From positions 1 to 14,878 of the forward strand of contig CALAFB010000049.1 of assembly GCA_937891135.1 (NCBI GenBank): a DNA stretch of 14,878 nt, given 5' to 3'. The position numbers and the translations under genes were made by a program. The DNA is from an uncultured Elusimicrobium sp. (GTDB lineage Bacteria > Elusimicrobiota > Elusimicrobia > Elusimicrobiales > Elusimicrobiaceae). The notes below the pieces were generated by a model, which ran no database searches, was not told the origin of the DNA, and saw nothing but the letters and a program-made list of their open reading frames with translations. Each line of letters begins with the position of its first letter. Positions within the stretch are counted from its first letter, which is position 1. Below are positions 6,182 through 12,820 of this stretch, one piece after another.

Positions 6182-7713
6182 GCTTTGTGTCCGCCTATTT
6201 GTTTATTGCGTTCTATGGCCTTTGCACCTTTTTGTAGGTTCATTCCACGTACAATGGCATTCTTACCAAACTGCTCTTTAATATCTAAAATAGTTTCTTG
6301 CAGGTCATGTTCCCTTTGGAGTTCTTCTTGCTCTTCGACTTTCTGCCTCTCTAGGGCTTCATAATCCGTAAATAAATCCAACTGCTCCGCCGTAGGCTTT
6401 ACCTCTGCTTGGCTTGCCGGAACTACCCTACCTGCAGTAACATAAATCTTTCGAACGGTTAGATGCTCATCCACGATTTTCTCATACAACTGGCTCATAG
6501 CGTCCATAATAATCTTGGTAGAAGATGTAAAGTTGTCTAAGGTTACACTCCCATGGGCAGGTTTTGGCATCTTGCGACCATATCTATCCATTACTATCGG
6601 TCCTTTATAACCACGTGCGATAGAGGGATTAGTAAGGTTTTCCGTATCGTAGTCCACAGTTAAAACAAGCTGATCCGTTACCAGTCCTTTTCCCACAAGG
6701 TCTAGCACAAGCGAATCTGTCATTTCCCGAGTGATAAGATGGCCTTCTTCGTATTTGTATGGTCTATCTAATACCTGACCGGAACCTAAACTGTGTCCGG
6801 ATGGACGATAGGCTTTGATTTCTTTCATGGTGCAGGGCTCAATACCCCAAGCATGGTCTATCAGCAACTCGGCATTTATCCCAAAGGTTTTATAAAGTAG
6901 TTCTTCGTTGTAATATTCATCGTCTTTCCCCAAGGAACACCTAGCCACATCTCCCATAGTATAGAGGCCTATCTTTTCTAATCTTTCGGCTATCCCATGT
7001 CCTACACGCCAAAAATCCGTAATCGGAGTATGCGACCATAATTGCTCTTTATAGCTTTGTTCCGTTAGTTCTGCTATCCGCACTCCATCTTTGTCAGCAG
7101 GTATATGTTTGGCCACAATATCCATAGCCACCTTTGCTAGGTATAGGTTCGTGCCTATTCCGGCGGTAGCGGTAATTCCGGTAGTTTGCAGGACCTCGCG
7201 GATGAGTTTCATGGCAAAGTCATGTGCGGAGAGTTTATAGAGCTTTAGATAGTCCGTAGCGTCAATAAAAACCTCGTCTACGGAGTAGTTGTGGATATCT
7301 TCCGGTGCGACATATTTTAAATAAATATCATAAATCTGATTGCTTATTTCCATGTACTTGGCCATTTGGGGTGGTGCGGCTATGTAATCCACCGCAAGGC
7401 TAGGGTTGGCTACTAGTTCCTCAAAGTTATGGGATTTGCCTGTTAGACGGCGATTTGGTGCATTTAATTGGCGTTTACGGTTAACTTCCTTGACCTTTTG
7501 CACAACCTCAAATAACCTCGCTCTTCCGCCAATACCAAAGGTTTTTAGAGACGGAGACACAGCAAGGCAGATAGTTTTTTCCGTACGGCTTGTATCCGCC
7601 ACTATCAAGTTCGTAGTAAGTGGGTTTAGCTTACGCTGGACACACTCCACAGATGCGTAAAATGACTTGAGGTCTATTGCGATGTAGGATTTTTGCTTTG
7701 CCATTATGTTCAT
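6178..7713 (-). CDS. Y-family translesion DNA polymerase (UvrX/ImpB/MucB/SamB type)
   Basis: This 511-residue error-prone polymerase copies past DNA lesions. The first metal-binding motif is IAIDLKSFYASVEC with D14, and the second is SVDEVFID with D146 and E147, so the active site looks intact. The form IDLKSFYASVEC is typical of the UvrX/YqjW branch carried by mobile elements. The palm and fingers occupy about 1-240, a helix-hairpin-helix-like thumb about 235-300 (ITDFWRVGHGIAERLEKIGL), and the little finger about 310-430. A charged helical tail (455-511, with QLDLF at 450-454) includes a possible beta-clamp binding peptide. An alternative start is ATG at 7704; neither start has a clear ribosome binding site. 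No SOS box was recognised upstream. Confidence 0.95.
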   Translation of the reverse strand: MNIMAKQKSYIAIDLKSFYASVECVQRKLNPLTTNLIVADTSRTEKTICLAVSPSLKTFGIGGRARLFEVVQKVKEVNRKRQLNAPNRRLTGKSHNFEELVANPSLAVDYIAAPPQMAKYMEISNQIYDIYLKYVAPEDIHNYSVDEVFIDATDYLKLYKLSAHDFAMKLIREVLQTTGITATAGIGTNLYLAKVAMDIVAKHIPADKDGVRIAELTEQSYKEQLWSHTPITDFWRVGHGIAERLEKIGLYTMGDVARCSLGKDDEYYNEELLYKTFGINAELLIDHAWGIEPCTMKEIKAYRPSGHSLGSGQVLDRPYKYEEGHLITREMTDSLVLDLVGKGLVTDQLVLTVDYDTENLTNPSIARGYKGPIVMDRYGRKMPKPAHGSVTLDNFTSSTKIIMDAMSQLYEKIVDEHLTVRKIYVTAGRVVPASQAEVKPTAEQLDLFTDYEALERQKVEEQEELQREHDLQETILDIKEQFGKNAIVRGMNLQKGAKAIERNKQIGGHKA

Positions 7714-7756
7714 TTTAACAAATATCTATTATTCCTTTGTCGGACTAGAAATTAGG

Positions 7757-7786
7757 TTGACAAATTATAACAGAAAGTGTTATATT
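7757..7786 (+). promoter_or_regulatory. AbiE promoter with operator-like palindrome
   Basis: TTGACA (7757-7762) and TATATT (7781-7786) are separated by 18 bp. A perfect palindrome, TATAACA-GAAAG-TGTTATA (7766-7784), fills the spacer and overlaps the -10 box. A further palindrome GTGTACAC follows at 7787-7794. AbiEi proteins are known to repress their own promoter by binding inverted repeats, so this is the likely autoregulatory site. On the other strand the palindrome overlaps a TATAAT (7769-7764) that could serve the divergent polymerase gene. Confidence 0.7.
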
Positions 7787-7822
7787 GTGTACACCGGATT
7801 AAATAAGGCATAGGGATAAATT

Positions 7823-8371
7823 ATGCAAAATGCTGATATATTACAAAACACCTTAGAAAAGCACGCCAATGCGGAAAATTATATATTTTCCGTTGACAGT
7901 TTTAATGCCCTTTTCCCGACATTGAACCATTTTGCCTTATTGGTTCTCCTTGGGCGTGCAGTTAAGAAGGGATTGTTAGTCCGAATGTGCAAGGGCTATT
8001 ATCTCTATCCAAAGGCAAAGTATCAAAGAGGCTACGAGTTGTACCATTTAGCCATATTGTTGCGTAAAAATGCTTTTTGTTATCTCAGTTTAGAAAGTAT
8101 TTTGAGTGAAGCGGGTGTTATTTCTCAAATCCCGATGAGTACCATTACACTCATGACAAATGGCCGTCGAGGAAGGATAAACTGCGGACAATTTGGCACC
8201 ATTGAGTTTATACATACCAAAAAGGATATTAATACTTTAACTGCTGAATTAACCTATGATGAAAGATATCGCCTTTGGAAGGCAAGCCCTAAACTGGCCT
8301 ATCAGGACATGGTTGCTACCAAGCGTCCGCTTGATTTAGTTGATAAGGAGATTTTACATGAATTTATTTGA
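7823..8371 (+). CDS. abiEi: AbiEi-type antitoxin / transcriptional repressor
   Basis: This 182-residue protein has an N-terminal winged-helix region (about 20-65, LLVLLGRAVKKGLLVRMCKGYYLYP) and a C-terminal antitoxin domain with FCYLSLESILSEAGVISQIP and the conserved FGTIEFIHTKK. In the AbiE system this protein neutralises the AbiEii toxin without a lasting complex (type IV toxin-antitoxin) and represses its own operon. It overlaps the toxin gene by 14 bases, which supports a two-gene operon. The palindromic promoter upstream fits autorepression. An AGGGATAAATT leader is a modest ribosome binding site for the ATG. The family is clear; antiphage activity of this copy is inferred. Confidence 0.9.
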   Translation: MQNADILQNTLEKHANAENYIFSVDSFNALFPTLNHFALLVLLGRAVKKGLLVRMCKGYYLYPKAKYQRGYELYHLAILLRKNAFCYLSLESILSEAGVISQIPMSTITLMTNGRRGRINCGQFGTIEFIHTKKDINTLTAELTYDERYRLWKASPKLAYQDMVATKRPLDLVDKEILHEFI

Positions 8372-9194
8372 TAAAACCGTACAGACCGTTTTGGAAGATA
8401 ATCCCCAATATACGACGTTGCGCCCTGTTGTAGAAAAAGAAATTCTACATCACGACGTCCTATGGGAATTAAACGATGCCGGACTGCTTAAAAACTTAAC
8501 TTTTATCGGTGGGACCTGTCTGCGAGATTGTTACGGATCACAACGGTTAAGTGAGGATTTGGACTTTTCCAGCAGTTTTGATTTCAATAAAGATGAGTTG
8601 GCGACTTTTCCTGCTTCTCTTAAGAAAAACTTATTAAAAAAGTACGGTTTTGAAGTGGAAGTAAGCGAGCCGAAACAGGAAACCGGAAACACCAATACAT
8701 GGAAAATAAAAATTCTCACTCGTCCTGAACAAAAGCACTTGCCTGCCCAACGGATAAACTTGGATATTGTACTGCTACCCAGTTATCAGCGGCAAGCCAC
8801 CATGCTCAGAAATTATTATGGGCTAGAAAGTGGCGTGTCCGGCCTTATCCTACAAGCGGAAAGCTTGACGGAAATTCTTGTAGACAAGCTGATTGCCTTT
8901 GCCAACCGTCCCAATCGGGTCAAAAACAGAGATTTGTGGGATATATTTTGGATTTCCCGTCAGAATGTGGCGTTGGATAAAGATTTACTTAATAAGAAAC
9001 TGACTGATCGGAAAATAACCCAAGACCAATTTGTTCAAAAATACACAAATCGTCTCGCCGAAATTAAAGATGGTCAACAGGCATTTCTGTTTGAAATGAA
9101 ACGCTTTCTAGTTCCATCTGCTTTTGATAATACTTTCACTTCGACTTTGTGGTGGGAACAGTTACTTAATTTACTTAAAACTTCCCAAATATAG
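8358..9194 (+). CDS. abiEii: AbiEii nucleotidyltransferase toxin
   Basis: This 278-residue protein has the minimal nucleotidyltransferase core of AbiEii/MenT toxins: IGGTCLRDCYGSQRLSEDLDF at about 50-70, with the GG pair and D67/D69 as metal ligands, then NLDIVLL, then ILVDKLIAFANRPNRVKNRDLWD at about 175-197. Related toxins block growth by adding nucleotides to target RNAs, for example tRNA 3' ends, so phage-infected cells stop dividing. The start at 8358 is set by AAGGAG seven bases upstream (8345-8350), and this ATG lies inside the end of the antitoxin gene. All core residues are present, so the toxin looks functional. The RNA target is not readable from sequence. Confidence 0.92.
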   Translation: MNLFDKTVQTVLEDNPQYTTLRPVVEKEILHHDVLWELNDAGLLKNLTFIGGTCLRDCYGSQRLSEDLDFSSSFDFNKDELATFPASLKKNLLKKYGFEVEVSEPKQETGNTNTWKIKILTRPEQKHLPAQRINLDIVLLPSYQRQATMLRNYYGLESGVSGLILQAESLTEILVDKLIAFANRPNRVKNRDLWDIFWISRQNVALDKDLLNKKLTDRKITQDQFVQKYTNRLAEIKDGQQAFLFEMKRFLVPSAFDNTFTSTLWWEQLLNLLKTSQI

Positions 9195-9218
9195 GTTTTA
9201 GACGATAAAATCAAGGAC

Positions 9219-9274
9219 AACCCCACGTTTTCATGAGGAAAGTTTTGGCTAAACCCCACCTTTTCCAGGGGAAA
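9219..9274. repeat. Two tandem 23-base AACCCCAC repeats, each a small hairpin
   Basis: Copies at 9219-9241 and 9252-9274 match at 19 of 23 positions, with a period of 33. Each ends in a short stem (TTTTC/GGAAA; TTTCC/GGAAA), and the differences largely keep the stem. Two copies are too few for a CRISPR array. The pair lies between convergent genes. Confidence 0.55.
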
Positions 9275-9286
9275 TGCTTGTAATGT

Positions 9287-9309
9287 ATAGTTAAGTTAAA
9301 GCTAACTAT
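9287..9309. terminator. Possible terminator hairpin between the AbiE toxin and thermonuclease genes
   Basis: Perfect 7-bp arms ATAGTTA (9287-9293) and TAACTAT (9303-9309) enclose a 9-base loop. The right side continues into GCTTCATTTCT. The stem is AT-rich and the T run is weak, so this is a modest candidate serving converging transcripts. Confidence 0.4.
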
Positions 9310-9330
9310 GCTTCATTTCTAGTTGTAAAA

Positions 9331-9789
9331 TTATTTTTGTATAGGTTTATCGCCACACCAGTTGTACTTGAGTTTCTTTTGGCCTTCGTAGGGTACAGCA
9401 AGGTTGGCATCCAGTAGGGCAGTGGCTAAACTGCTCTCCTGTTTGGTCTCAGTATCTACCACAAAGACCGCACATAAAAGCCGGAAATACTTGTCTTTAC
9501 GGCAATTGCGTAGGGTAACCGTTCCCTTTTTGAGAAATTCCCTAGTGAAAAGTTTGGCTTGTTTGGCCTTTTTCTTCTCACAATCGTCTTTTGTTCTAAA
9601 CTCCGGAGCATCCACTCCACGCACTCGGACGGAAATATAATCGCATACCACAGGCAGAGCGCATGGCAACATTACTTTAAAAGTATCCCCATCATAGACG
9701 GATGTTACTTTAACATTGGTAATATCGTCATTTTTGGCGAAAGACGGCATACATAAGAAGAATAATATGAGTGGAAGTATATAGCGCAC
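9331..9789 (-). CDS. Exported thermonuclease (staphylococcal nuclease-like)
   Basis: This 152-residue protein begins with a signal peptide of about 18 residues (hydrophobic LPLILFFLCM, then PSFA-K), so it should be secreted or periplasmic. The mature part is one SNase domain: VYDGDTFKV at 31-39 with metal-binding aspartates, RVRGVDAPE at 55-63 supplying catalytic R57, D60 and E63, and YFRLLCAVFV with R103. It would cut DNA and RNA with calcium. Cysteines at 43, 49, 70, 96, 106 and near the C-terminus suggest disulfides, consistent with export. The start is GTG, supported by AGGAT seven bases upstream. Such nucleases are frequent cargo of plasmids and conjugative elements. It faces the AbiE toxin gene. 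Confidence 0.9.
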   Translation of the reverse strand: MRYILPLILFFLCMPSFAKNDDITNVKVTSVYDGDTFKVMLPCALPVVCDYISVRVRGVDAPEFRTKDDCEKKKAKQAKLFTREFLKKGTVTLRNCRKDKYFRLLCAVFVVDTETKQESSLATALLDANLAVPYEGQKKLKYNWCGDKPIQK

Positions 9790-10138
9790 GAGTTATCCTG
9801 TGAAAGATAGGCTCGTATATAAAAACGGCCTACCTGTCTATGAGGATTTTAACGCATAAACAAATAAGCCGTAGCCTATCGTATAAACGATAAGCATTCG
9901 ACACATATACAACGCGGGTAATTAGTCCGGTTATATAGTGTCTAATACGACTATTTATCGGTTAAAATCCTGTCTATTACTAGACCGTATTCGCAAAATG
10001 CGAAACGCCCAACAAATAGATTAAATACTGCAATTGTTACACAGCCACTTTTAAGACTGTGGGAAAAAAATTATCTCCTAAAATACGTCCTTTCTTCTAT
10101 TATAAATTATTTTATCGGTAGTATGTCAAAAGGTGGCC
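9790..10138. other. Non-coding region dense in inverted repeats
   Basis: No gene was found. Dyads include the 11-bp pair AGGATTTTAAC / GTTAAAATCCT (about 9843-9853 and 9961-9971), GATAGGCT / AGCCTATC (about 9826-9833 and 9873-9880), ATCGT-ATAA-ACGAT (about 9878-9892), TTCGCA-AAA-TGCGAA (about 9990-10004) and CACAG / CTGTG (about 10041-10061). The 11-bp arms enclose the ATCGTATAAACGAT hairpin, like a closed multibranch fold. It could be an unannotated small RNA, an origin of transfer or replication, or a regulatory leader of the thermonuclease. Confidence 0.5.
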
Positions 10139-10894
10139 TTATTTTACCAGTTTGGCGATCCAATTCCGATACTCTTCTCCAATAGGTAATTCGTAGTTCT
10201 CTATAAGTTTCCTGCGTGTGCCGGATTGCAGGGCGTTGGTAGCGTGGTTTAGCCCTTCCTTAATAGTTTTATCCCAATACAAAGCACTTCCGTATAACTG
10301 CCATTTGGGTATGCTTTTTAAATCCATGTTAAAGTGGGCCAATAGTTCGGTTTTATTCCTAAACGGCATATTGGTCAGCTCTTTGGCGGCATCCTGTGGG
10401 GTTTTGCCTGCAGCTACTAGTTTGTAGTAACAATGAGCCAATACAGAGTTCCTCGCAGAATCAGCCTGTCTCCATGCGAAATAATCCTGCAAGGCATCCA
10501 CATCCGGCAAAGGTATCATCCGACAGTCGAAGATGGCATCTCTGCCGATTTCCTTGGAAAAATGGACACTCGTTTCTGCCGCTAGGATAGAATTGTACTT
10601 GCGGACTTTGCGGTTAAACTTGTCTGCATTAGGTTTGAACAACAGAGAAATTTCGTCGCTTTCGTTGTATGCGTAGGCAATTTGGAAGTACGAGTTCATG
10701 AGAAATGCCATGGTATTAATAATGGCTTGTCTAAATCGAATATCAAAAGGTTTTTCCAAATCCATATCTTCCTTGGTAAGTTTAGTGAAACCCTTGCCAT
10801 CCAAACGAGCCACCATAAAGCAGTCCGCAGGGATAACTTGGTCCAAGGACTCCTCAAATTTACGCATTTTTGTGTCGAAGTCGTCAAATTTCAT
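10139..10894 (-). CDS. Thg1-like 3'-5' RNA polymerase (tRNA-His guanylyltransferase family)
   Basis: Enzymes of this family add nucleotides to the 5' end of RNA, using the 3' half of a tRNA as template in bacterial Thg1-like proteins. The 251-residue protein shows the metal-binding D32 in ARLDGKGF (29-36), NESDEISLLF at 77-86 with D80/E81, FDCR at 122-125, and YFAWRQADSARNS at 138-150, a hallmark of the family. The start at 10894 is preferred because its ATGA overlaps the stop codon of the upstream kinase and because family members begin MKFDD; an in-frame ATG at 10909 is also possible. Thg1-like proteins are patchily distributed in bacteria. Coupling to a polynucleotide-kinase-like protein points to repair of damaged RNA 5' ends. 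Confidence 0.92.
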   Translation of the reverse strand: MKFDDFDTKMRKFEESLDQVIPADCFMVARLDGKGFTKLTKEDMDLEKPFDIRFRQAIINTMAFLMNSYFQIAYAYNESDEISLLFKPNADKFNRKVRKYNSILAAETSVHFSKEIGRDAIFDCRMIPLPDVDALQDYFAWRQADSARNSVLAHCYYKLVAAGKTPQDAAKELTNMPFRNKTELLAHFNMDLKSIPKWQLYGSALYWDKTIKEGLNHATNALQSGTRRKLIENYELPIGEEYRNWIAKLVK

Positions 10895-11367
10895 ACTGTT
10901 TCGTCCCATTTACTGACTACAAAGTCGTTATTCTCTATTTTAACATAGTATAATTCGTTAAATCCTTCCGCATACGAAGGTTGTTCTAGTCGCTTGGCGG
11001 TGGCTAGGATGGCTTTTAAGGGCACTTGTGCCTTTCCGGTTCGTTGGGCATTGCGCTCTGCACACTCCGCAACAGCTGACCGGAAATAGATACCTACCAC
11101 TTTATAGCCATTTGCTTTGGCTAAATCCAAGTATTTTTTGCGTTCTTCCCTAGTAGGGTTGGTATTGTCCACCACGCAATTAGCCCCCGTTTTAAGGGTA
11201 TTTTCAAGGACTATCTGCTCCTTATTACGGGTATTTAACTGGTCCAAACTGACATAGCTGCAATTGGCAAGATGCTGATGGGCAAAGGCGGTTTTTCCAC
11301 TTGCCTGAATGCCAACTAGAATGAAGCATGTATGTGGATTTCTTTCCGTTGTGAAATTTTCTTCCAT
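10891..11367 (-). CDS. T4-Pnk-like P-loop kinase (AAA_33 / PNKP kinase domain type)
   Basis: This 158-residue protein has Walker A GIQASGKT at 19-26, D42 in VSLDQLNTR, matching the catalytic aspartate region of polynucleotide kinases, and VVDNTNPTREERKKYL at 65-80, a typical PNKP kinase signature. A basic lid (ERNAQRTGKAQVP, 104-116) follows. It should move a phosphate from ATP, most likely to a 5'-hydroxyl of a nucleic acid. No phosphatase or ligase domain is attached. The start at 11367 gives a standard domain length; the frame extends to an ATG at 11433, but that adds an odd basic-hydrophobic tail. It lacks a clear ribosome binding site. It overlaps the Thg1-like gene by four bases. A kinase for another small substrate cannot be excluded. 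Confidence 0.85.
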   Translation of the reverse strand: MEENFTTERNPHTCFILVGIQASGKTAFAHQHLANCSYVSLDQLNTRNKEQIVLENTLKTGANCVVDNTNPTREERKKYLDLAKANGYKVVGIYFRSAVAECAERNAQRTGKAQVPLKAILATAKRLEQPSYAEGFNELYYVKIENNDFVVSKWDETV

Positions 11368-11424
11368 AGAAAAATGATAGCAAATATACACGACCACACG
11401 TTGTCGCTTGCATTTTGTAAGATA

Positions 11425-11454
11425 TATGTACAAATAAATTATAAGTTATGTACA
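11425..11454. repeat. Paired TATGTACA motifs between divergent genes
   Basis: Exact copies lie at 11425-11432 and 11447-11454, 22 bases apart, about two helical turns. Each contains the palindrome TGTACA. The minus strand between them carries TATAAT (11443-11438), which could be the -10 box of the kinase gene, so these may be operator half-sites. Confidence 0.4.
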
Positions 11455-11473
11455 GCCAAGTTGAGGAAATATA

Positions 11474-12115
11474 ATGAAAGATTTATCGGTTATTCGTGCA
11501 GGTTATGTTGGCGGAGATTTATCTGACCATAATAACTACGAACAAAGAATTAGCAAACATGAACCTGTTGAGATAAAAGAATTTAGTGTTGTTTCCAATT
11601 ATTATGGCGACTTGGGATTTAACTTCTACTTTAATGGCAATACGATAGGTTTAGATGCCGCACTAGGCGCAAATGTTACAGATGATATGATAGCATGGTT
11701 AGAGGCTATTTGTTTAGGATATAGAGAGTCTATTTTTGTAATAGATGCTGAAGGGCCTTTACAGATGTTTCGATTTTACTGCGCCTTTGATTTGACTCCG
11801 CGCTTGACAGTATTGTCTTCACAAAAGTATTATTTCGAAAAAAAACCGAAACATGGAACGGGTGAATTTGAAGATAATGGCGAAGAAATCTGGTTTAATT
11901 ACGATGATAAAATACACGATGTGTATGGAAAGACTAACGAAACACAGATTATTTGCGACATATTGATACCAAAGAAAGAGTTTGTCCGACAGGTGTGGCA
12001 GGCCATACAAAATGGTTTAGAAAAAACACCAAACAGTTTCTATGAAGAAGAAAATGCTAGAGCTCCTATTAGGAACTCCAAAATCATAGAAGATTTTTTG
12101 AAACAAGAAAACTAA
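11474..12115 (+). CDS. Unknown 213-residue soluble protein
   Basis: I do not recognise this protein. It has no signal peptide, membrane segment, nucleotide-binding loop or clear metal site. It is acidic and rich in aromatic residues, with beta-type stretches (FSVVSNYYGDLGFNFYFNG at about 36-54; SIFVIDAEG; MFRFYCAFDL) and a helical C-terminal part (about 165-213, RQVWQAIQNGLEKT and SKIIEDFLKQEN). It looks like a single alpha/beta domain of the kind found among immunity or accessory proteins, but that is only an impression. A GAGGAAA ribosome binding site sits seven bases before the ATG, so the gene is probably expressed. It is transcribed away from the kinase-Thg1 pair and toward the macro-domain gene. 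Confidence 0.8.
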   Translation: MKDLSVIRAGYVGGDLSDHNNYEQRISKHEPVEIKEFSVVSNYYGDLGFNFYFNGNTIGLDAALGANVTDDMIAWLEAICLGYRESIFVIDAEGPLQMFRFYCAFDLTPRLTVLSSQKYYFEKKPKHGTGEFEDNGEEIWFNYDDKIHDVYGKTNETQIICDILIPKKEFVRQVWQAIQNGLEKTPNSFYEEENARAPIRNSKIIEDFLKQEN

Positions 12116-12126
12116 TTTTTGGAACT

Positions 12127-12174
12127 CTCTATTGGCTAGGCTGTGCGCTAGAGTTACTAGAGCTTCCAATAGGG
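12127..12174. repeat. Hairpin with 9-bp stem between the unknown gene and the macro-domain gene
   Basis: CTCTATTGG (12127-12135) pairs with CCAATAGGG (12166-12174), with one G-T pair. An inner CTAG/CTAG pair is also possible. There is no T run after it, so it is not a standard terminator; it could affect a read-through transcript. Confidence 0.4.
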
Positions 12175-12250
12175 TGTCAGGTACTGGATGGAGTATAGCA
12201 CAGATTTCCATAGATACTGCCTGATGCCCCCTTTTTTCTACAATATATTT

Positions 12251-12751
12251 ATGCTAAAAGTCATTCAAGGGGATATAACCACCCTCAAAGTAGATGCTAT
12301 TGTTAATGCCGCCAACCATACACTTTTAGGTGGCGGTGGCGTAGATGGTGCAATACATAAAGCCACAGGGCCGGAATTGCTCAAAGAATGCCGCACCTTG
12401 GGTGGTTGCCCGACCGGACAAGCCAAAATAACCTCTGCCTACAACCTTCCCTGTAAATATATCATCCATACCGTTGGCCCTGTTTGGTATGGTGGAAATC
12501 ATAACGAGCTAAAAGACCTATTTAATTGCTACACAAACTCCATGCGATTGGCAGAAGTGTATGGTTGTGAAAGTATAGCTTTTCCCTGTATTTCCACCGG
12601 AGTTTATCGTTTTCCAAAAGAACAAGCCGCACAGATTGCTATAACCGCTATAAAACGAATATCTCCCTCATTAAAAACCATAAAGGAAGTGACTTTTGTG
12701 TGTTTTGAAGCAGAGGATAAGAATATATATGATAATCTGATAAAAAATTAA
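12251..12751 (+). CDS. Macro-domain ADP-ribose hydrolase (MacroD/YmdB type)
   Basis: This 166-residue protein is a stand-alone macro domain. It begins LKVIQGDITTLKVDAIVNAAN with the conserved D and N residues, then the ligand loop LLGGGGVDGAIHKATG at 25-40, GQAKITSAYNLP at 56-67, IIHTVGPVW at 71-79 and the second loop FPCISTGVYRFP near 110-121. These proteins remove ADP-ribose from proteins or nucleic acids, or hydrolyse O-acetyl-ADP-ribose. The start at 12251 matches the usual beginning of the family; in-frame ATGs at 12188 and 12224 would add a non-conserved tail, and no start has a strong ribosome binding site. Nearness to RNA-repair genes allows a role in reversing RNA ADP-ribosylation or clearing Appr1p-like products, which is inference. 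Confidence 0.92.
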   Translation: MLKVIQGDITTLKVDAIVNAANHTLLGGGGVDGAIHKATGPELLKECRTLGGCPTGQAKITSAYNLPCKYIIHTVGPVWYGGNHNELKDLFNCYTNSMRLAEVYGCESIAFPCISTGVYRFPKEQAAQIAITAIKRISPSLKTIKEVTFVCFEAEDKNIYDNLIKN

Positions 12752-12781
12752 GTTGGCTACAAATTGTAACCACCTTAAACT

Positions 12782-12817
12782 AAAAGACCACCGCTCCAAA
12801 TAGTGTGGTGGTCTTTT
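12782..12817. terminator. Strong bidirectional terminator
   Basis: AAAAGACCACC (12782-12792) and GGTGGTCTTTT (12807-12817) form a perfect 11-bp stem with T runs on both strands. It ends the macro-domain gene on the plus strand and the repressor gene, whose stop is at 12821, on the minus strand. Confidence 0.9.
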
Positions 12818-12820
12818 TTA

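Noticed and set aside
6178..7713. SOS box controlling the Y-family polymerase
   Set aside because: No LexA-type box of the Gram-positive or Gram-negative consensus was found upstream of 7713.
9219..9274. CRISPR array
   Set aside because: There are only two imperfect copies with a 10-base gap, and no cas genes are present.
10041..10075. Terminator suggested by the CACAG/CTGTG hairpin and the neighbouring A run
   Set aside because: The A run follows the stem on the plus strand, and no T run follows it on either strand in the required position.
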